Positions 59,543 to 64,000 of a DNA stretch of 64,000 nucleotides are shown here, piece after piece. Source of the DNA: Enterococcus hulanensis (lineage in GTDB: Bacteria; Bacillota; Bacilli; Lactobacillales; Enterococcaceae); the NCBI RefSeq assembly GCF_005405485.1, contig NZ_BJED01000011.1, positions 62,001-126,000 of the forward strand. Reading direction: 5' to 3'. The notes beneath the pieces are model-generated. The model was not told the origin of the DNA and ran no database searches. It saw only the letters and a program-made list of their open reading frames with translations. Position 1 is the stretch's first letter, and the number at the start of each line of letters is the position of its first letter. A program made the position numbers and the translations under genes.

Positions 59543-61744
59543 CTAATTTCCTTGTTGGTACTGCTGCCATAGTTCTTGGCCTTTTTCCTTCAGCTTATTA
59601 GCGCCTTCTTTGGCTTTTTCGAAGAAGTTCGCAGCCCCTTCGCTGGCCTTGCCGCCAATATCTTTCAGCTCTTCACGCCATTTATTTGCATCCGAGTTTT
59701 CGGCTCCTTGATTCACTTCATCGGCTGCCACGACTTTTCCGCCTGTAGCATAGGCATCCGCCACATCAAAGGAGTATTGACCGGCATAAGGTAAGATTGA
59801 TTCGGCTTCTGCTCTGAAGACCTGTCCAACCTCTGATCCGCTGGTTCCGCTCAAATAATGAGTCTCGCTGACTTTTTCAAAACCTAACCAAGTAGAGATT
59901 ACGACATTTGGTGTGTAACCGATGATCCATTGGTCGTTGACCTTATTCGCGTCAAAGTTGGTTTCTGTCGTCCCAGTTTTACCTGCAACAGTAAATCCAG
60001 CCGGAGCCGCTTGAGCTGCTGTTCCGTTTGAGAAAGTCCCTAGAAGCATACTCGTCATTTCGTTGGCGACTTCTTTTGAAATGACTTGCTCATATTTAGG
60101 TGAGCTGTTGTCCTCAATCACAGCTCCTGTCGAATCAATGATCTTGGTGATCAAATGCGGCTGATACACTTTTCCTTCATTCGCAAAAGCCCCATAGGCT
60201 GCCGCCATCTGCATCGGTGAAGTACCTTTTTCCAAACCGCCTAGTGCTAAGCCGTAATATTTATCTGACTTGCTCAATGGAATACCGAACTCTTCGGCCT
60301 TATTATAGCCTTTGTTCAAACCAATCTCGTGCAATAACCAAACTGCTGGCAAGTTCAAGCTTTGGGCAACCGCTTGATACATCGGTACGTCCCCTTGATA
60401 GGTGCCGTCATAGTTTTTGGCCTTATAATACGATTGCGGTTCATCTTTTAAGATGCTGTCAGGCTTGTAGCCGGATTCTAACGCTGAGGCGTAAACACTC
60501 AAAGGCTTCATCGAAGAACCGGGAGAGCGCCGCATCTGGGTCGCAAAGTTATAGCTGCGGAAGATGTGCTCCCCGCGTCGGCCAACTAGTGCTTGAACGC
60601 CGCCAGTTTTGGGGTCCATCGCCACTGAGGCTGATTGCGGCATCGCACCGTCTTCGGCATTTGCTGGGAAGTTCGCGTTGTTTGCATACACAGCTTCCAT
60701 TTGCTTTTGATAATCCTGATCTAATGACGTATAGATCTTATAGCCTTTATTCAGTAAATCCTTCTCTGACATTCCGTAACGCTCGACCGCTTCGTCGATA
60801 ACCGCATCAAAGTATGAAGGGTAGCGATAACCGGCATCAGCCGAAGAATACGTATCACTCAGCTGTGAGGCTAGATCGACCGCCTTTTCTTGATCCTCTT
60901 GTTCCTTCGACAGCTTGCCATTTTCTACCATGACCGAAAGCACCGTGTTTCGTCGATTTACGGCATTTTCTAAATTGTCGATCGGATTATAAATACTTGG
61001 TCCTTTTAGCATCCCAACGATCGTAGCTGCTTCTCCGATCGTCAGTTGATTAGCATCCACTCCAAAATACTTTCTAGACGCATCTTGAACACCCCAAACC
61101 CCATTACCAAAGTAGGAATTATTCAGGTACATTGTCAAGATTTGGTCCTTATCGTATTTTTTTTCGATCTCGATCGCCATAAAGACTTCTTTGGCTTTTC
61201 GTTCCAGCGTTTGATCGAGACTGAGATAGGCATTTTTAGCCAGCTGCTGGGTCAAGGTACTCCCCCCGCCAGTAATATGACCGGAAGTAACCAATCCTAA
61301 AGCTGCCCGTGCGATCCCCTTAATATCGAAACCATGGTGAGAGTAGAAGTTTCGATCCTCCGTCGAAACGACGGCATCCTTTAAATAAGGAGAAATCTGG
61401 TCGCTTTCTACGTAGGTTCCCTTTTGCCCGTAAAGCGAGCCGGCTTGTTCATTCTTTTCATCATAGATCACCGTCGATTGCTTCAAGCTGGATTGCAGCG
61501 TCTCCACATTGACCGATTTTGCTAAGAAAAATAGATAGACACTCATTACTAAAACAGCCACAAGTGTTAATAAGAGCAAGATTTTATTGATATGATATTT
61601 TTTCCAAATACGTTTGCGCCAATGATGAAATTGGATCAAATAAGGCTTGATCCATTGCCAAAAGGTTTTTGTGCCGCTGCGAAACTTTTGCCAAAAAACT
61701 TTTGCACCACTTTTAAATTTGCGCCAAAATTCCTGAAAATCCAT
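59543..61744 (-). CDS. Class A penicillin-binding protein (PBP1A/2A family)
   Basis: A 733-residue bifunctional peptidoglycan synthase. A basic cytoplasmic tail contains a repeat (FWRKFKSGAKVFWQKFRSG), one membrane helix at 54-75, the glycosyltransferase 51 domain with catalytic Glu129 in VSTEDRNFYSHHG, and a transpeptidase domain with SSMK, SQSLN and KTGTT motifs. The C-terminal region is hydrophilic and coiled. It polymerises and cross-links the wall outside the membrane. Confidence 0.93.
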   Translation of the reverse strand: MDFQEFWRKFKSGAKVFWQKFRSGTKTFWQWIKPYLIQFHHWRKRIWKKYHINKILLLLTLVAVLVMSVYLFFLAKSVNVETLQSSLKQSTVIYDEKNEQAGSLYGQKGTYVESDQISPYLKDAVVSTEDRNFYSHHGFDIKGIARAALGLVTSGHITGGGSTLTQQLAKNAYLSLDQTLERKAKEVFMAIEIEKKYDKDQILTMYLNNSYFGNGVWGVQDASRKYFGVDANQLTIGEAATIVGMLKGPSIYNPIDNLENAVNRRNTVLSVMVENGKLSKEQEDQEKAVDLASQLSDTYSSADAGYRYPSYFDAVIDEAVERYGMSEKDLLNKGYKIYTSLDQDYQKQMEAVYANNANFPANAEDGAMPQSASVAMDPKTGGVQALVGRRGEHIFRSYNFATQMRRSPGSSMKPLSVYASALESGYKPDSILKDEPQSYYKAKNYDGTYQGDVPMYQAVAQSLNLPAVWLLHEIGLNKGYNKAEEFGIPLSKSDKYYGLALGGLEKGTSPMQMAAAYGAFANEGKVYQPHLITKIIDSTGAVIEDNSSPKYEQVISKEVANEMTSMLLGTFSNGTAAQAAPAGFTVAGKTGTTETNFDANKVNDQWIIGYTPNVVISTWLGFEKVSETHYLSGTSGSEVGQVFRAEAESILPYAGQYSFDVADAYATGGKVVAADEVNQGAENSDANKWREELKDIGGKASEGAANFFEKAKEGANKLKEKGQELWQQYQQGN

Positions 61745-62021
61745 TTTTTGATCTCCATTCTATGTAAAATTCAGACACAGTGTATCACAAATCACCTAGT
61801 TAACGCTTGGGTCTTGAGACGGATACACACTTGAGAGTATTCTAGCATGTGCTCTCAAGGAAAAGCTGATTTTTTTCTTAAATATCCGTTAAAAGTGATA
61901 CAATAAGCCGGATGATACCTTTATTTAACCTGTTGAAATAAAAAATTAGCTTACTTTTGCTATTCTCTGCTTCAATAAGTTTAGCAAATTGAAACTATAT
62001 TCATTAAAAAGGAGTACTTAA

Positions 62022-62873
62022 ATGAAATTTACTATGACCCTGCCCGATCATTTTGCTGAAATGACCGTTAAGGACCTATTAGAAGAAGAATGGCTGGTCC
62101 CGCGAAAGGTCCGCCATTTCATCCGAACCCGCAAAGGCCTCTTGATCAATGGAGAGTCCTGCCATTTTCAATCATTCGTTCGCGCTGGCGATGTGATTAC
62201 GATTAGCATTGAAGCCAGTGATTATCCTGAGCGAACCATCCTTTTAGGTGATAAAAAACAGATCGAGGTTCTTTATGAGGACGAGCATTTGATTATCGTC
62301 AATAAACCTTATGGTATGAAGACGCATCCGAACCAGCCGGATGAAGCAGATACTCTGCTAAATCATTTAGCGGCCTATTTAGCACCCGCTTTTCAGCCCC
62401 ACGTCGTTCATCGACTGGACAAGGAGACCAGCGGCGCGATTTTGTTTGCAAAAAATCCTTTTGTGCTGCCGATTTTAGGCCGGCTGTTGGAGCAGAAGAA
62501 AATCTACCGTCGTTATCAGGCAGTCGTTCATGGAGCAATCAAAAAGGATCTGACGATTAATAAAAAGATTGGTCGTGATCGTCATGATCGCCGCAAACGC
62601 CGGATTGATCCAAAAGGCGGCAAGCCGGCCATTACTCATGTAACAGTCGCAAAGCAATCACCAAGTCAAACCATGGTGTTCTGCCAATTAGATACCGGGC
62701 GGACGCATCAAATTCGTGTCCATCTAGCTAGTATCGGGCATCCGCTAATCGGTGATCCTTTATATAGTAGGAATCCCCACGGACGATTGATGCTGCATGC
62801 GTATGAGCTGCATCTGCGACACCCCTTTACGGATCAAGAAATAGCCGTTCAGGCCTTGCCGGGATTGTGGTAA
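62022..62873 (+). CDS. RluA-family pseudouridine synthase
   Basis: A 283-residue RNA pseudouridine synthase. An S4-like N-terminal domain (about 1-65) precedes the catalytic domain with Asp133 in HRLDKETSGAILFAK and the later RTHQIRVHLA. It isomerises uridine in rRNA or tRNA; whether RluD-like or another RluA member cannot be fixed. AAGGAG precedes the ATG. It ends at a strong terminator. Confidence 0.9.
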   Translation: MKFTMTLPDHFAEMTVKDLLEEEWLVPRKVRHFIRTRKGLLINGESCHFQSFVRAGDVITISIEASDYPERTILLGDKKQIEVLYEDEHLIIVNKPYGMKTHPNQPDEADTLLNHLAAYLAPAFQPHVVHRLDKETSGAILFAKNPFVLPILGRLLEQKKIYRRYQAVVHGAIKKDLTINKKIGRDRHDRRKRRIDPKGGKPAITHVTVAKQSPSQTMVFCQLDTGRTHQIRVHLASIGHPLIGDPLYSRNPHGRLMLHAYELHLRHPFTDQEIAVQALPGLW

Positions 62874-62880
62874 AAAACCA

Positions 62881-62920
62881 AACCGTTCAGAGAGAATATT
62901 TCTTTCTGAACGGTTTTTTT
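62881..62920 (+). terminator. Terminator of the pseudouridine synthase gene
   Basis: AACCGTTCAGA pairs with TCTGAACGGTT, then T7. Confidence 0.9.
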
Positions 62921-62927
62921 GATAAAA

Positions 62928-62962
62928 AGAAAAGCCAAGACCTCGCAATGAGATCTTGGCTT
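62928..62962 (-). terminator. Terminator of the LysM-SLT gene
   Basis: AAGCCAAGA pairs with TCTTGGCTT; TTCTTTT follows on the minus strand. Confidence 0.8.
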
Positions 62963-62975
62963 GAAAATGTTTATC

Positions 62976-63626
62976 TTAATACCAGCCGTTTGCTTGCCAG
63001 AAAGCTTGTGCGCCTTCCCATGAACCGTAACGAGAAGTTACATATTGATCAGCAACACGTTCTTGGTTTGCTTCAGAATAATCACCATTTAAATATAAAG
63101 ATGATAATTGGTAACGTCCGATGTATTGACCGTTCGTTGCTGCGTAAGAACCGCCTGATTCGCGTTGTGCGATCCATTCTTTTGCTGATGAAGTTGTCGC
63201 TGGAGCTGCTGCAGGAGCCGCTTCTTGAACTGGTGCTGCTTCTTGTACAGGTGCCGCTGCTTCTTGTTGAACTGGAGCTGCCTCTTGTACAGGTGCTGCT
63301 TCTTGAGCTGGTGCTTCAGTTGTACTTGCTTGATACAATACTTTGTCTTCAGTTGGAGCTGCTTCAGCTTTTGCTTCTGCTTTGCCTTCGCTGTCGATTG
63401 TTAATTCTTGACCTGCAAAGATCATGTTTACATTAGAAATTTTGTTTGCTTTTGCAATTGCATCTACTAAGCTGTCGTTACCAGCAAACTTGTGAGAGAT
63501 TTTTGATAAAGTATCTCCTGATTCTACAGTATACGTTTCTGAAGCGTGTGCGTCTGTAGCTCCCATCGCTAAACCTGCACCTGCTGCTAATACTGTACTA
63601 AAAAGAAATGTTTTCCCTAATTTCAT
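62976..63626 (-). CDS. Secreted LysM and transglycosylase-like protein
   Basis: A 216-residue secreted protein: signal peptide to AHA at about 28, a LysM domain (TYTVESGDTLSKISHKFAGN to GQELTI) that binds peptidoglycan, an Ala/Pro/Glu-Val-Gln repeat linker (APVQEA units, low complexity), and a C-terminal SLT-like domain with AQRESGGSY, ATNGQYIGRYQL and AFWQANGWY. The Glu in RESGG is the likely catalytic residue. Similar proteins are major secreted wall enzymes of enterococci and lactobacilli. GGAGG lies ten bases before the ATG. Confidence 0.9.
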   Translation of the reverse strand: MKLGKTFLFSTVLAAGAGLAMGATDAHASETYTVESGDTLSKISHKFAGNDSLVDAIAKANKISNVNMIFAGQELTIDSEGKAEAKAEAAPTEDKVLYQASTTEAPAQEAAPVQEAAPVQQEAAAPVQEAAPVQEAAPAAAPATTSSAKEWIAQRESGGSYAATNGQYIGRYQLSSLYLNGDYSEANQERVADQYVTSRYGSWEGAQAFWQANGWY

Positions 63627-64000
63627 TATGTAACTTCCTCCGATTTTTCTTATGTCTTTTTTCTACTGTCTTCTTGACTACGAGTGCTACTTTACCATCC
63701 TTTTGTGTTTCATGGGTGATATTCGTGTAACAGTTCATTACAAAAACATAAAACTATGTAACAAAACTCTGCTCAGTGTGTCACTTTGAAATATATTACT
63801 TTTATTCTTATTAAGTAAAACCTAGTGTTTAAGCCACTTTCAGCAAATGTAACTGTTTTACTCTTGTATTACAAAAATTATCTTTAGAAACATTGCAATC
63901 TTTTTGTAACGAAGGCAAGGCGGGCAGCTTTGTTCATTTCAAATTATTTTACAAATAATTTTTATTGAAATTGAATCGAGAGGCTGATTTATAATAAAAA
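63627..64000. promoter_or_regulatory. Upstream region of the LysM-SLT gene
   Basis: AT-rich, without a gene, and cut by the window edge. Several TGTAAC/TGTTAC words occur (for example at about 63727, 63757 and 63848), reminiscent of WalR half-sites, but I found no pair with the exact five-base gap. Confidence 0.35.

Noticed and set aside
60217-60801. 194-codon plus-strand frame
   Set aside because: Antisense to the transpeptidase domain of the PBP; no homology pattern and no ribosome site.
62867-63436. 189-codon plus-strand frame rich in Leu
   Set aside because: Mirror of the APVQEA repeat region of the LysM protein and runs through a terminator.
63700-63910. WalR box upstream of the LysM-SLT gene
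   Set aside because: Several half-sites exist, but the best pair has a four-base instead of five-base gap.
1-64000. CRISPR array, tRNA, rRNA or IS transposase
   Set aside because: No regularly spaced repeats with spacers, no cloverleaf or rRNA landmarks, and no transposase other than the Rpn-type nuclease were seen.

Overview
The window looks like chromosomal DNA of a low-GC Firmicute, most likely an Enterococcus. The grounds are three WxL/DUF916/LPxTG surface-protein loci, a LysM-SLT secreted protein, a yhaO-yhaN-yhaM operon, strong AGGAGG ribosome sites and U-tailed terminators. I assign genus only; species cannot be read from this text.

Layout. 1-14.2 kb is mostly housekeeping: a truncated AraC-type regulator, paired fluoride channels, a HAD phosphatase, nicotinamidase-like hydrolase, MTA/SAH nucleosidase, ADP-ribose pyrophosphatase, xpaC-telA, a GlcU-type sugar transporter, an orphan Bce/Sap-like two-component system, a phosphohexomutase and a CtpE-like P-type ATPase. 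14.3-15.6 kb holds an Rpn-family nuclease whose coding sequence contains a strong internal ribosome site and start, followed by a free-standing second copy of that C-terminal module. 15.9-20.1 kb is one large BspA-like (DUF285) surface-protein gene broken by a single in-frame TAA.

20.3-37.0 kb is the most unusual part: two tandem, diverged copies of a WxL surface-protein cassette. Each copy has, in transcription order, a tyrosine integrase, a small WxL protein, DUF916/DUF3324 protein(s), a small LPxTG protein, a two-TM miniprotein, a large WxL protein and atypical winged-helix regulator(s). Each integrase is bracketed by paired TGACGG direct repeats. Divergent from each integrase lies a promoter-to-terminator unit predicted to make a noncoding RNA of about 168-169 nt. 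The first WxL gene of each operon has upstream cre-like sites, spaced TGTAC repeats and a hairpin terminator just behind it. The terminal regulators are 230/237 identical although the structural genes have diverged strongly.

37.5-40.1 kb is a plus-strand cluster of a possible ComK-like protein, DUF1659, DUF2922 and unknown proteins, with a large inverted repeat. Then come an NTF2-like protein, a GNAT acetyltransferase and the overlapping yhaO-yhaN-yhaM repair/nuclease operon. 46.4-52.5 kb is a third WxL operon (LPxTG protein, two WxL proteins, lectin-WxL protein, DUF916 protein, sortase), divergent from an Mga-like regulator. 54.4-58.8 kb is a SipW/TasA-like operon with two SipW-type signal peptidases, two proteins with SipW-type signal sequences and a YPQTG-anchored relative, probably building a surface fibre. 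The right end carries ylbF-like, a class A PBP, an RluA pseudouridine synthase and the LysM-SLT protein.

Taken together, about half the window encodes cell-surface display: WxL proteins held to the wall with DUF916 partners and sortase-anchored proteins, plus a separate SipW-processed fibre system, each with its own apparent regulators. I saw no rRNA, tRNA, CRISPR array or insertion sequence.
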